DNA of 64,000 bases from Gracilaria domingensis (GCA_022539475.1 VCMS01000158.1:59751-123750); one strand, 5' to 3'; shown: positions 22,434 through 32,546, counted from the stretch's first letter. Made by a program: numbers and translations. Notes: a model not told the origin generated them from the letters alone.

Positions 22434-24632
22434 GTTTCCCTGGGCTTCCGCCTGCGGCGGCTGCTCAGGTTCCTCGGCAACGAGTGCATGGGCCCGTTGG
22501 CCGTGGGGTCCCGCATGAGCGGTGTTTTGATCGGCAACAACCTGTGGAGCAGGGCGTACCGGCTGTGCGGGGACATTCCGTTGTGGCGAAGCTGTCGTGA
22601 CGGCATGTGAAAAGTCCGTCTTGGCACGCAGATACGACGTCATTGGGACGGATTGCTTCTCCTCAGGAGTGAGGGCCTCGTAGTTCACGGTAACTTTGGC
22701 CATATCTCTCATGGAGAGTAGACACTGGGGCGAGATGTGACCATGCGTGTAGCAGAGATGACAGATTGCCAATCTACCACCCGTACGCGGGGCCGCATTC
22801 CGAGCATCGGTGAACCCTACCAGAGGTCGGGTGTCCTTCCATCCTGGCCGTTGAAAACGGGTTGCTCCGTTCGAGTACGGAATTCGAGGTCCGTGAACAC
22901 GGTTGGCATCTGCGTAAAGCAGGGTGCCGTCTTGGGCCGTGTCGAAAGAAGCGTCCGTTGTCGACGGTAGTTCGGTCGTTGGAATGGAACCCAACCCATC
23001 ATGGGCAAACTGTACGTTATCATACTCCCGTTGGGAGGCCTCATTCGCTATCAGCGACAAAGATGGGGATTTGTTCTCCATCATCAACGCCTTGGCGGAC
23101 CTGATCCTAGTACTAGGGCCTCGTGCACGTAGTGCATCACCTTCCGCTCGAGCGTATTGGACCAACTCGATGTAGGTAACCTTCCGCTTATCCTCGCGGT
23201 AGCGGGCGACTAAGGTCTTGATAGCAGGATCCAGCCCATCCACGAACATCGTGCAGCGTTCCCCGACGGGGTAGACATTCCCACTGCGGTGGAAGGCCTT
23301 GTTCAGGCGTACCGAGTAATCGGTTTCGGTCTCTCCCTGACGCTGACGAGTGTCTCGCAAAGCGAGTATGGCATTCCCAATAGCATCATTGGTGGCTTAT
23401 GACCTCAGCAGGTATTGAACTGCTTCGGGCCAGCAGGTAACTGCCTCCTCGGAGGCCCGTGAAGAGCTCCGCATGGAGTTGTACTGGTCCTCGGCCACAA
23501 CACGTAAGAAATACGGTAACGCGATGTACGCTTGGCCTTCATTCATTCCGAGAATATCGGCTTCCGCTACGAAGCGGGCAAGGAAATCAAGCACCAACAC
23601 TGGGTCTTCTCCAGAAAAGGTCTGGTTACGAAGAGAGAGTTGCATGCGCTTGATACAATCCTTGACTCTTCCCGTTCCACGGGGTGTACGATCCAGTGAG
23701 GAATCTTTCAAACGGTAGTACCGGTAAGACATTAACTTCCGATACATCGGGCTTGTCGGCTTCAGCTCCTTAAGGCCGGAGTGATTCCGTCCTTTCGAAC
23801 GAGCTCGAACGGCTCCATGGGAGGCCGACGACCGCTTTGAGCGTAAATAGCGCCCAGCGCGACGATCGTCCTCGGACGAGTCCGACGAGTCGGAACCTTC
23901 CGGGCCATCCGGGTTGTCAGTCGACGTACTCGACGAGTCCGAGTCCTGGTCTTCTTCCTTGAACTTCCGCCTGCGGCGAGACCTATCCCGACCAGTGTGC
24001 TTGTCGCGGTGCGACACGGCAACCGGCTCCGCCGGAGTGTTGAATCCTGCCATAGCAGCTTTTTCCAACGTCTCCAGACGCTCTCGAATCTGATCGAATC
24101 GGGTCTCAACTCCTTCCACGAAGGCAGCGGGTCCTCCAAGACATTCCAACACAGTGTTGACGTCAGACCGTAGGATACGGAGATCCTCTGCGACATCCTT
24201 CACAGGAGCAGCCCTCACTTCATCGCGAAGGGACCTAAATTCTCCCATGAGGGAATCATGAGCTCCCAAAAGGGAATTGTGAGCAGCCCGCAAGATGCGA
24301 ACCTGCTCTTCCAGGGTTATTCCCTGGGTGTTATTGACCTTCTCCCGACGGGGTTGTTGCACCGCGGCAGCGGACGTAGCCTGAACAGCAGGAGCTGTGC
24401 CAGAAACGACCGGAGCTTCCGGAGTAGCACCATCCGTAGGAGGAATCAACGGGGAAAACGGAAGTGTCCGGCGTGCCGGTTGGGTGGACAGCCTCGAGGA
24501 CGGCCTGACGCCAAGGGTCGATCCAGGGCGCACCGGGATCCTCGAAGGAGGTCGACTATCGGCGGGAGCACCACCGTTGTAGGAACGACTGCGAGTAATC
24601 GCAGGCTCCGCATCCGAGGGCTTCCGAGACAT
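22431..24632 (-). pseudogene. gag polyprotein of copy A (one nonsense mutation)
   Basis: The frame begins at ATG 24,632 (MSRKPSDAEP) and ends with TAA at 22,431. It has a Pro/Ser-rich N-terminus and a coiled coil around LEEQVRILRAAHNSLLGAHD. A Ser/Asp-rich linker precedes the capsid-like domain (SLDRTPRGTGRVKD, WPEAVQYLLRS, LNKAFHRSGNVYPVGERC). A CCHC zinc knuckle follows (CHLCYTHGHISPQC, C-x2-C-x4-H-x4-C) near 22,735, typical of nucleocapsid RNA binding. One TAA (23,397-23,399) interrupts it where copy C has TAC. Gag would form the particle in which reverse transcription takes place. Confidence 0.9.
22434..22440 (-). promoter_or_regulatory. gag-pol -1 frameshift slippery heptamer, copy A
   Basis: On the minus strand the gag frame ends CAG GGA AAC TAA. 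The heptamer G GGA AAC has the canonical X-XXY-YYZ form in the correct frame and directly abuts the gag stop. Shifting back one base opens the pol frame (CTA AAC GAG GGA). Some 12 bases downstream TCTCCC-TTTC-GGGAGA can form a hairpin. Copy C has the same site. Confidence 0.8.
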
Positions 24633-24729
24633 CGGTATCAAGCGAACCGTTACACGGGAACTTCCAAGGGGAAACAAACCTCAAAGAGGGAATACACACG
24701 AGTGTCAAACCCTTCAATCTCCTAATCTT

Positions 24730-24749
24730 TCTAGGTCGGAAGACCACTT
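24730..24749 (-). other. Candidate primer-binding site of copy A
   Basis: Just downstream of the 5' LTR the minus strand reads AAGTGGTCTTCCGACCTAG. TGG, the complement of a tRNA CCA end, starts three bases in. The same sequence follows the LTR of copy C at 41,524. The donor tRNA cannot be named from the window. Confidence 0.6.
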
Positions 24750-25528
24750 TGTAGTGCAACCCGTCAGCGGGAAAAGACACCACAAAGACGTTCGGGATCT
24801 TCCTCTACGGAGGGTAGCGAAGCGAACAGAGCCCCTCTGGAATGGCACAACGAGCCGGGTGTAAGACCGGGGCCAAACCGTCACGACGGGGCGATGAGAT
24901 TTGAAATAGAAAGGTGGAGCGGAGAAGGGAGTACCAAGACACGTGGGTGTGCAATAACTCGGAAGAGGGTTGGAGGAAAGAAAGAGAAAAGGAAAAGGAG
25001 AGCGAGAGCACCACGGGGTGGGGCCTCGCGACAAGGTGACGAAGGATAACGGCGTACTGCCGGGGCTTTCCCTATACAGGGGCGAACGCGACAAACAGCG
25101 GTAAAACACTCCCACAGTTGGGTTCCTTTAGAGGACGCAGGGTGGATAAACGAACCGTGTCAACGGGGAGTCTCTCCGATTAGGAGTCGAGCACCGCCTA
25201 AGGCGTGAACGATTAGAGCCAAGACCCGTCAGTAGGGTCTCCCTGGTTGGGGCACTTTACTGGTGCGACGGCGGCGACGCCGTCGCACTAAGTAGTGTCC
25301 TAACTAAAATTAATAAATAATATTAACTAAACTTTCCACTAATTGTGGCAACCGCCCACGTGTAGTGGCCAACCTCCGATCAGCTCCACCGTGTCCCACG
25401 TGTCCGAACCATCTCAATGGCAACCACTAGTAACTACTAGTCATATACTGGTGTGTACCAGGCAAACCCGTAAACGGGAAATATGACTAAGTCCTGTCAG
25501 AATACTCATAGATGAGCGTTGCACTACA
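24750..25528 (-). repeat. 5' LTR of copy A
   Basis: 779 bp. In the sense direction an AT-rich promoter-like block (TTAATATTATTTATTAATTT) is followed some 35 bases later by the sequence TACTTAG and a strong hairpin, then the leader to gag. Confidence 0.95.
25263..25288 (-). promoter_or_regulatory. Conserved stem-loop in the 5' LTR of copy A
   Basis: GTGCGACGGCG, loop GCGA, CGCCGTCGCAC: an 11-bp perfect stem with a four-base loop on the plus strand. It is repeated in the 3' LTR (14,236-14,261). Equivalent hairpins occur in copy C (40,984-41,009) and copy B (4,046-4,068) with different stem sequences. Its place just after the promoter-like AT-rich block suggests the 5' end of the transcript. 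Confidence 0.7.
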
Positions 25529-26811
25529 CGTATAAAAACAATCGATTAACAGCAGCCAGCTCATCCTCGAGCTCAGTTATGAGAGCATTTGCTCTCTGTG
25601 GATAATTGACCGATCCAGTGCCCCATTCTTGAACACATTCCCGCCTGCCAATAGTACAGAACCTTCCGAACCATATGTCTGAGTATCGTTTCTCACTGAT
25701 TCCAAGTTGAAAAAAGAATTCAGTGTTGTCCTCAGCCGTCATAACAGAAACAGTCGTAGAGTAGCTTGCGGCAAGAACGTGTAGAATTAAAATGCCTTTG
25801 AACTCCCATGAGGTTGTTTCAGGCTTCCCTCGGGGCGACAAAACTCGGTTGATGTTTTAAACAATCTTAGAAAGAAGGTAGTCGGGGAGAAACACGTCAA
25901 AAACTGCCACACGACTCAGATTGGTCCCAGTAGTAACCGAAGTTTCTTTGTGGGCATTTGCAACTTCATTCGTAACAGAGTCTAATATTGTGATTGCCTC
26001 GGTCACAAATCGTGTCGCAAGATGGGAATTGATTTCATCGATTGAAATAGAAAACGAACGAAATGGAGATGAATACGTCCATTCCTTTAGACCACCTTCA
26101 ATATTTTTTGATGCTCTTCGGTCTTGGTCGATTTCAATGTCGTCATGACTTCTTTCAAATGAGTCCATGCTTCAATTTATCAGCTGTTCAATACCATCAC
26201 AAAAGAGAGATGACCACACGTCCTCCATCACAGTTTGTTGCGCTTCTACGGCTGGTGAGGTCTGAGCAATATTTGTCCTATTCGTCGCAGTGCAGAAAAT
26301 ATCTCGTAGCTCTTCATCGCAAATTACGTCATCACTTCTTATATCGGATATAGGCTGCTCGTGCGGCGTTAAGCTTGAATTGCTCTCAGATGACGAAAGA
26401 TCCGCAAGAGGATGATAGCTTTTGTCACTATCAGAAGCATCACAGAGAGCAAACGAAGAAGACAAATTTCGACAAACATTGCTTTGTCCTGCCGTTAGAG
26501 TTATGTTACTATCGTTGTGTGGTAATTGGGGCTGTTTATTATTTTCCAGGTCAAAGTTGGGCATAGTTTTATGCGCTGCTGACAAATCCAGATCATTGTG
26601 TTGATCAAAAGATGGCAATTGGATTGCATCCTCTATATCTCCTAAAAAAGATGGATGATTTTGCTGCGAGAGCGTAGGAGTATAGAGACCGATAGTGATT
26701 TGAGCGTTTTGTCTTCGGTTGTTTGTTGGGCGAGGGAGCAAAAACTTCAACGGGCTTTTGGAGAGTCTGTTCAGATCGCTTGGAAGTTGTCTGGTGTGGA
26801 GTGGAATTCAT
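25529..26811 (-). pseudogene. piggyBac-type transposase, N-terminal part
   Basis: This is the upstream part of the same gene. From about 26,750 the frame is continuous to the target duplication (CGTAT, 25,529-25,533). If copy A and one target duplication are ignored, it reads in frame into 13,717, where the sequence around the catalytic FSLDDD begins. Two in-frame stops lie at 26,172-26,174 (TGA) and 25,857-25,859 (TAA). The first about 190 residues are Asn/Ser/Asp-rich and probably disordered. The next part contains a helical region and REC-VQEWGTGSVNYPQR. The likely ATG is at 26,811 in another frame, so a small indel near 26,690 is also probable. N-terminal disordered tails are usual in piggyBac transposases. 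Confidence 0.75.
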
Positions 26812-26877
26812 TTTTGCGTAGCTAATGGTGTGCTTTGGGAGTCGTCACAAGACCTGGAACGTTTGCGCAAATGTGTG

Positions 26878-27060
26878 ATCGTCATGTGGGTGATGATTTG
26901 GTCCCGCTCGGTGAGGGAATGCGTGAGCTCACCTTGCCGGTTGGGTGAGGCTCACGCACCAACGGGACCACGTCACCCACGTTGGGTGAGATGGGACCAA
27001 CTCACGCACACCTCACCCAAAATGTGCGTGAGGAAAATTCCTCACGCACACAGCATGGGG
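26878..27060 (-). repeat. Right terminal inverted repeat of the piggyBac-type element
   Basis: Reverse complement of the left repeat over its full 183 bp, ending in GGGG next to TTAA. It lies about 66 bp upstream of the first candidate ATG of the transposase (26,811 on the minus strand), so it probably also carries the transposase promoter. Confidence 0.95.
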
Positions 27061-27373
27061 TTAAGACCGGCCCTGAGGGCCGCTGTGCGATCAAATCGTG
27101 ACTTTGCGCGTCGACCAAAGAGCGTTTTTGCGGTTTCAGGATGCTCCCAGTACTGCAGTATTCACGTACCAGCGCTGCACGTGTACGACGGTACAGTACA
27201 GTTCAGTCGCACTCTTGTAGGTGTTTCGAACAGAGATTAGCTTGAAGAATATTGGTGATGCGTCGCAGCTCTCAAGTCATAGCGCCAAGGGAAGTGACGG
27301 CATTGTTCGTAAATAAGTTACGAGTAGCTAACGCCGTCGTCAATAGCCCAGAGATATCGAGAGACGTTTATCA

Positions 27374-28888
27374 ATGGAGACAAGCGCTGGCTACATTCGC
27401 ACCGTCAAACCGGGAGCTCACTGGTCGAGTGAACATGGGCAAAACTCGATGAAGATACGTAAACATGCGACGGTGCAAGCATTTGAAAAGGTTTGGCGGC
27501 AGTCTCAAACGCGCCGACAATGGGCAAACGCAGGATGGGTTGCACACGGTGCGCTGTTCACAAGCACGGATGCACGATTGGGGACAAGGAACGTACCATT
27601 TCGACCGCATGCTTGTAATCGAGGACTCAGGTTAGCTACGAAGAGAGTGAGGAGCGATGTGAGGACTGCAGTGGCTCCCCGGTGCTGTGAGCAGCATGAG
27701 CAACGCACGCGCAACACCGAGTGTGCGGCATCTTGCGCGGAGGATGGACTCAAACCAACAAGCGTCGACGCGCAAGCAGAAAAGAGCAAGGATGAGCTTG
27801 TTGGAATTCGGACGCCGCTCGCGTACCTGACGTTGGTGGCAGCGCAAGTTTTGGCGGTGGTATTTGCCGAAGAGAGGAGTTCGGTGGCAGAGCTGGCGTA
27901 TTTTGTGACAACGGCGGTAAGCGCGATGGTGATCGGGATGGGGCGGATCGGGCTCGACGAGCGACTGTCGCTGCGCGTAACGCGGCGTCAGGCAATGGCA
28001 GCGCCTGTGGCAGCGAGCACGGTGCTGGTCGGTTGCTACCTGGCGATCAAGTTGAGCGGGTTGGACTTTGTGCGCGCTCTCGAGGCGATCAGCACTCTTG
28101 GTGGGCTGATCTGCCTGTTTGAATTCCTACGGCCCGTGGCGTACTCCATCGCTCGCGCGAGCGGCAGCGAGCGCGCGCTGCTCTCACGATGGGGCGACAG
28201 CGGCGTGCGCGGCGGCGACGTGCTGTGCGCCACGTTGGCGGCGACCATGACGATGTGGTACGTCGCGCACGGCGCGGGCAGCTACGTGTGGGGCAACGTG
28301 ATGGGCGCGGCCATCGCCGCTCGCGTGATCGCAACGGTGCAACTGGAGTCGTTTGGCGCGGCGGCGGCGCTTCTACTGGGGCTGCTGGCGTACGACGTGT
28401 GGTGGGTGTTCGGCACGGAGGTGATGGCGGCGGTGGCGACGGAGCTGCAGACGCCGGCGCGGCTGGTGCTGCCGGCGGCGCGCGACGCGGCGCACGGCTC
28501 GATGCTGGGGCTGGGCGACGTGTGCGTGCCCGGGCTGTTCGTGGGCGTGGCGCGCGCGCTGGACGGCGCGCTGGGCGGCGGGCGCGCGTACCGCGGCGCG
28601 GCGCTGGCGGCGTACGGCGCGGGGCTGGTGGCGGCGTTCGGCGCCAACGCGGCGACGCGCGCGCCGCAGCCGGCGCTGCTGTACGTGGTGCCGGCCGTGC
28701 TGGGCGGCGTGCTGGCGACGGCGCGCGCGCGCCGCCAGCTGCGGCAGGTGCTGTCTTTCGGCGCGGCGGCGACGGCGGAGGCAGCGGCGGGGGCGGGGGC
28801 GGGGGCGGGGACGGGGGCGGAGGCAGAGGCGGAGGCAGAGGCGGAGGCAGAGGCGGAGGCGGAGGCGGAGGCGGAGGCGGGCGGGTGA
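27374..28888 (+). CDS. Signal peptide peptidase-like intramembrane aspartyl protease
   Basis: Multipass membrane protease of the presenilin/SPP clan, which cleaves signal-peptide remnants or type II membrane proteins within the bilayer. The diagnostic motifs are in order: LLAYDVWWVF (YD, Asp at about residue 341), LGLGDVCVPGLF (GxGD, Asp about 382) and QPALLY (PAL, about 433-435). Several hydrophobic helices precede them from RTPLAYLTLVAAQVLAVVF (about residue 145), where family members usually begin. The first about 140 residues lack family resemblance, so the ATG at 27,374 is uncertain; no closer in-frame ATG is available, and an upstream exon or a non-ATG start is possible. The last about 35 residues are an Ala/Gly then Glu-Ala dipeptide expansion encoded by a GC-rich microsatellite. 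GC content jumps along the gene. Confidence 0.85.
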   Translation: METSAGYIRTVKPGAHWSSEHGQNSMKIRKHATVQAFEKVWRQSQTRRQWANAGWVAHGALFTSTDARLGTRNVPFRPHACNRGLRLATKRVRSDVRTAVAPRCCEQHEQRTRNTECAASCAEDGLKPTSVDAQAEKSKDELVGIRTPLAYLTLVAAQVLAVVFAEERSSVAELAYFVTTAVSAMVIGMGRIGLDERLSLRVTRRQAMAAPVAASTVLVGCYLAIKLSGLDFVRALEAISTLGGLICLFEFLRPVAYSIARASGSERALLSRWGDSGVRGGDVLCATLAATMTMWYVAHGAGSYVWGNVMGAAIAARVIATVQLESFGAAAALLLGLLAYDVWWVFGTEVMAAVATELQTPARLVLPAARDAAHGSMLGLGDVCVPGLFVGVARALDGALGGGRAYRGAALAAYGAGLVAAFGANAATRAPQPALLYVVPAVLGGVLATARARRQLRQVLSFGAAATAEAAAGAGAGAGTGAEAEAEAEAEAEAEAEAEAEAGG

Positions 28889-29262
28889 AGGGGGGGGGGG
28901 GGGGGGGGGACGACGCACGGGCGCGGGCGTGGCAGCGGCAACGCGAAAAAGCGGCGCGGACAGCTGGCGGCGCGGGCGGGAGGTGTCCCACGGGCGCACG
29001 GCAGTCGCATGACGTAATGCGCGCGGGAGCGGCGCCGTAACGGCGGCGCGCGCCGAAACTGCAAATTAAATTTTTGGGTTTCCCGCACGCACCGCAGTCG
29101 TCGTCGCGCTCAGCTCGCGCCGCCCTCTCCCCGCGCCGCTTCCCGCTCCCCCCCCCCCCGCAGCCTCCACCGCCCGCCATCGCCATCGCGCCCGCATCCG
29201 CCCGACGCGCCACCGCCCTTCCGCGCCACCCCCCCCCCCCCTCTCCCCGCCCGCACGCCGCC
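28889..29262. repeat. G- and C-homopolymer-rich spacer
   Basis: A G run of about 19-20 bases directly follows the SPP stop codon, and C runs of 8-12 bases occur near 29,150 and 29,230. The one AT-rich patch (AAATTAAATTTTT near 29,062) is the best promoter candidate for the next ORF. Confidence 0.6.
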
Positions 29263-29721
29263 ATGTCGACGCCCTCCGCCAGCTACACGCCGCCGCCGGC
29301 GCCGTCGTCGTCGTCGTCGTCGGCGTCGGCGCCGTACAACCCGCCGCTGCTGCCCGTGACGTTCCACTCGCGCGCGCCGTCGCCCAACGCGTCGCTGTCG
29401 CGGCCGGTGGCCGTGCGCTCGCGCAACGCGTCGTTCTGCACGGCGTGCACCACGCCCACGCCGCCGTCGCACTCGCCGGCGCGCCACATGAGCCTGCTGC
29501 GCGCGTCGGCGCCGGGCACGGCGCCAACGGCCGCCAGCACGTCGTGCGTGTCATCCGAGACGGAGCTGTCCGCCACCTCGCTGCCCGTGGTGTGCCTGCC
29601 GCCGCCGGCGCAGCGCGCGCGCGCCACGTCCGCGTCGCTCATCCCGGGCGGCGGCATGTCGAGCGCCACCGGCGCCAGCTTCAGCCTGGGCGGCGGCGGC
29701 GGCGGCGGCGGAGGCGGCGGC

Positions 29722-29752
<31 letters not shown>

Positions 29753-30030
29753 GCAGCGGCAGCGGCAGCGGCGGCGGCGGCAGCGGCGCGGCGCTGGGCG
29801 CGGGCAGCTCGACGGGCTCGTCGCTGCGCGTAGCGACGGCGCGGCTGCGCCCGACGACGGTGAGCACCGCGCCGCGCGCGCACAGCGCGCTGGGGTCGGC
29901 GCGCGCGGACGGGCCGCGGCCGTGGCCGACGGACGAGTCGAGGAGGCACAAGGGCGGCGGCGGCGGCGGCGGCAGCAAGAGGCGGCGCTTTCTGCGGAAG
30001 ATCACGGGCGCGCGCCGCTGGGGCCGGTGA
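29263..30030 (+). CDS. Low-complexity Ser/Gly/Pro-rich protein with basic C-terminus, function unknown
   Basis: The ATG at 29,263 (GCCATGTCG context) starts a 255-residue frame. The composition is Ser/Pro/Ala-rich at the N-terminus. The middle is relatively ordered, with short patches such as SRPVAVRSRNASFCTAC and SSETELSATSLPVVCLPP. A glycine run of about 19 residues is followed by Gly-Ser repeats, and the C-terminus is strongly basic (KRRRFLRKITGARRWGR) and could act as a nuclear localisation or nucleic-acid-binding tail. GC at third positions is near total. No domain is recognised. In such GC-rich sequence, open frames arise on every strand, so the call rests mainly on the non-repetitive middle and tail. 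Confidence 0.45.
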
Positions 30031-30297
30031 GCGCCGCCGCGCGCACACGTTGCCAAGCACAGTAAAAAAAGCGCCCCAAACGCGCCCAGCGCGCCACACG
30101 CGCGCGCCGCGCGGCTGTGTGGCGCGCACGTCGCGCCGCGCGCACGGCGCGCGGCCGCGCGCGGCCACCCGTCGCCGCGCCGCGCCGCGCCATTGCCGTA
30201 CGATCGCCTCGTCATAGCGCGCGCGCGACGCCCTCGCCGCCCGCCGCCCGCCGCCCGCCGCCCGCGCGCACGCTCCACGCTCAGCTCTCTGCGCGCA

Positions 30298-32040
30298 ATG
30301 TCGCCTTCCCCCTCCCCACGCGCCATGGCGCCGCCGACGACCGCCTTCGTCGCCCCGCAGCCGCTGCCGCCGCCGGCACACCGCCGCCCGGCGCTGCGCC
30401 GCGCCGCGCCGCAGCGCGCCGCGCTGCCGCGCACCCGCCGTCTCGCCGTGCGCGCCGAGGCCGCGCACACCGCGCACACCGCGCCGCAGACCGCACACGC
30501 CGAGCCGCCCTCCACCGAGCCGCCCTCCACCGAGCCCGCGCGCCCGCGCGCAGAGGCGGCGCCCGCGGGCGGCGCGGCGCGCGTGGAGAACGTGGTGATC
30601 ATCGGCTCCGGCCCCGCCGGCTACACGGCGGCCATCTACGCGGCGCGCGCCAACCTGCGGCCGCTGGTGCTGGAGGGCGTGGCGGCCGGCGGGCAGCTGA
30701 TGACGACGGCGGACGTGGAGAACTTCCCGGGCTTCCCGCGCGGCATCTCCGGGCCCGAGCTGATGTGCAACATGCGCGAGCAGGCGGAGCGCTGGGGCGC
30801 GCAGCTGGTGGTGGACGACGCGGTGGCGGCCGACCTGGACACGTTCCCGTTCCGCGTGAGCACGCGCGAGTCGGGCGAGCTGCGCGCGCACGCGGTGATC
30901 GTGGCGACGGGCGCCAGCGCCAAGCGGCTGGGCATCCCCGGCGAGGACACGCTGTGGGGCACGGGCATCTCGGCGTGCGCCATCTGCGACGGCGCGGCGC
31001 CCATGTTTGCGGGGCAGCAGCTGGGCGTGGTGGGCGGCGGCGACTCGGCGTGCGAGGAGGCGGTGTACCTGTGCAAGTACGCGTCGCACGTGCACGTGTT
31101 TGTGCGCTCGGCGCAGCTGCGCGCGAGCAAGACGCTGCGCGACCGCGTGCTGGCGCACCCCAGCGTGACGGTGCACTACGAGACGGTGGTGCTGTCGGCG
31201 CAGGCGGACGCGCGCGCGCTGCAGCGCGGGCGGGGGTCGCCGCTGGCGTCGGTGCTGGTGCGGCGCGGGGGGGGCGGCGGCGGCGGCGGCGGCGGCGGGC
31301 GCGAGGAGCGCGTGCGCGTGCGCGGGCTGTTCTACGCGATCGGGCACCGGCCCAACACGCAGTTCCTGCGCGGCAACTCGCGGCTGCGCTTCGACGGCGG
31401 CGGGCTGCTGCTGCGCGCGGGCGGCGGGCCGGAGACGGCGCTGGAGGGCGTGTTCGCCGCGGGCGACGTGGCGGACGCGCAGTGGCGGCAGGCGGTGACG
31501 GCGGCGGGCAGCGGCTGCCAGGCGGCGCTGGCGGCCGAGCGCTTCCTGGCGGCGCGCGCGCTGGCGGTGGAGGCGCGCGGCGCGCGCGCGGCGGCGGCCG
31601 CGCCCGAGGCGGCGGCGGCCGTGGAGCAGCGCGCCAGCGCGCAGGAGCGCGCCAGCGCCGCGCGCGGCGCGGACGACGCCGCCAGCTACGACAGCGCGGC
31701 CACGTGGCACCGCGGCCAGTTCGCGCTGCGCAAGCTGTACCACGAGAGCCGGCGCCCGCTCATCGTCAAGTACGTGTCGCCGGCGTGCGGCCCGTGCCGC
31801 CAGCTGCGGCCCATGCTGCACGCCGTCGTGCGCGCCTTCGAGGGCCGCGTGCACTACGTCGAGATCGACATCACCGCCGACCCCGAGGTCGCCGACGCTG
31901 CCGGCGTGCGCGGCTCGCCCACCGTGCACATCTTCCACCGCAAGAGCCTCGTGCGCGAGTTCCGCGGCGTCAAGATGAAGTCCGAGTACCGCCGCGTCGT
32001 CGAGCAGCTGCTGCGCGCCGGCAGCAAGCTGCCCGTGTGA
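30298..32040 (+). CDS. NTRC: NADPH-dependent thioredoxin reductase C, plastid type
   Basis: Single polypeptide joining an FAD/NADPH thioredoxin reductase to a thioredoxin domain. In plastids it passes electrons from NADPH to 2-Cys peroxiredoxin and other targets. The first about 95 of 580 residues are Ala/Pro/Arg-rich with few acids, then a low-complexity linker: a transit-peptide-like leader. The reductase follows: FAD motif IIGSGPAGYTAAIYAARA (about residue 99), redox CAIC (Cys 227 and 230), NADPH motif GGGDSACEEA and FAD motif GVFAAGDVAD. The C-terminal thioredoxin domain carries CGPC (Cys 497 and 500) and the cis-Pro region GSPTVHIF. A run of about 11 glycines interrupts a surface loop of the reductase near 31,265-31,305, encoded by a GGC repeat. 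ATG 30,298 was chosen; ATG 30,325 would only shorten the leader. Confidence 0.95.
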   Translation: MSPSPSPRAMAPPTTAFVAPQPLPPPAHRRPALRRAAPQRAALPRTRRLAVRAEAAHTAHTAPQTAHAEPPSTEPPSTEPARPRAEAAPAGGAARVENVVIIGSGPAGYTAAIYAARANLRPLVLEGVAAGGQLMTTADVENFPGFPRGISGPELMCNMREQAERWGAQLVVDDAVAADLDTFPFRVSTRESGELRAHAVIVATGASAKRLGIPGEDTLWGTGISACAICDGAAPMFAGQQLGVVGGGDSACEEAVYLCKYASHVHVFVRSAQLRASKTLRDRVLAHPSVTVHYETVVLSAQADARALQRGRGSPLASVLVRRGGGGGGGGGGGREERVRVRGLFYAIGHRPNTQFLRGNSRLRFDGGGLLLRAGGGPETALEGVFAAGDVADAQWRQAVTAAGSGCQAALAAERFLAARALAVEARGARAAAAAPEAAAAVEQRASAQERASAARGADDAASYDSAATWHRGQFALRKLYHESRRPLIVKYVSPACGPCRQLRPMLHAVVRAFEGRVHYVEIDITADPEVADAAGVRGSPTVHIFHRKSLVREFRGVKMKSEYRRVVEQLLRAGSKLPV

Positions 32041-32394
32041 CCCCCCGCGCCGGTTAGCCGCCCCCCCCTCCCGCTTGTTGGCGCGCCTTGCATGGCCGCC
32101 GCGCCGCTGCCGCCCCGCGCCAACAAGCGCCCCCGCCACCCCCCCCCCCCACCCCCCCCGAGCCGTGCCGTGCCGCACGCTGCGCGCCGAATTAGCCCCC
32201 ACCCCCCCCCCTGCTTTTCCACACGTCACGCGCAATGGCGCCGCGCCATGGCCGCCGAGCCGCACGCTGTACGCGGCACGCGCCCCCTCCCGCCGCCGCC
32301 GCCGCTGCCGCCGCCGCGCCGCTGGCCGCCGTCGCCTGCGCGCGCCGCGCGCTGCTCAATCGCGCGCCCGCGCCGTGGTGAGCTGCGCCCTTCC

Positions 32395-32460
32395 GCGCCC
32401 GCGCGCGCCGCGCGCGCCGCGCGCGCCGCGCGCGCCGCGCGCGCCGCGCGCGCCGCGCCG
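32395..32460. repeat. GC-only tandem repeat
   Basis: About six units of a 10-base motif, CGCGCGCCGC, follow one another downstream of NTRC in sequence that is almost free of A and T. Confidence 0.8.
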
Positions 32461-32546
32461 CGGGACAGCGCCGCCGCGCGCCACGTGCCGCGCGCCGCCG
32501 CTGCCACGCGCCTATGGCGCGCCTTTGACGCGCCCCGCGCGCGCAG

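Larger units (their letters stand above)
13723..25528 (-). mobile_element. Complete Ty3/gypsy chromodomain retrotransposon, copy A
   Basis: Two 779-bp LTRs (13,723-14,501 and 24,750-25,528) enclose gag, pol and a chromodomain frame on the minus strand. An antisense ORF lies on the plus strand. The element is flanked by a perfect 5-bp target duplication CGTAT (13,718-13,722 and 25,529-25,533). The LTR ends form an 11-bp inverted repeat, TGTAGTGCAAC and GTTGCACTACA. I count roughly ten substitutions between the LTRs, so the insertion is fairly recent. Domain order protease, RT, RNase H, integrase, chromodomain is that of chromoviruses. Two nonsense mutations, one each in gag and protease, make this copy defective. 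Confidence 0.97.
10298..27064 (-). mobile_element. piggyBac-type DNA transposon with TTAA duplication, split by copy A
   Basis: TTAA at 10,298-10,301 is followed by CCCCATGCTGTG. GCATGGGG at the right end is followed by TTAA at 27,061-27,064. These are the hallmarks of piggyBac transposons: a TTAA target site and CCC-starting inverted repeats. The inverted repeats are 183 bp long. The only large reading frame inside is a piggyBac-like transposase on the minus strand. An 11.8-kb Ty3/gypsy element sits in that frame; without it and its 5-bp target duplication, the transposon would be about 4.95 kb. In-frame stops in the transposase indicate an inactive copy. Confidence 0.93.

Noticed and set aside
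13723-25528. A changed genetic code as explanation for in-frame stops
   Set aside because: TAA, TAG and TGA all occur as disrupting codons in mobile elements only, and the intact host genes end normally at stop codons.
28089-29264. 391-codon minus-strand Pro/Arg-rich frame over the signal peptide peptidase gene
   Set aside because: Same GC effect; the YD, GLGD and PAL motifs are on the plus strand.
30117-32057. 646-codon plus-strand open frame overlapping NTRC in another frame
   Set aside because: Arg/Gly/Ala-only composition with no motif; it is a GC-rich shadow of NTRC.
29551-32265. 904-codon minus-strand open frame over NTRC and its neighbour
   Set aside because: In near-100% GC3 sequence stop codons are absent from all frames. 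The product is Arg/Ala repeat-like, and the plus strand encodes an unmistakable NTRC.
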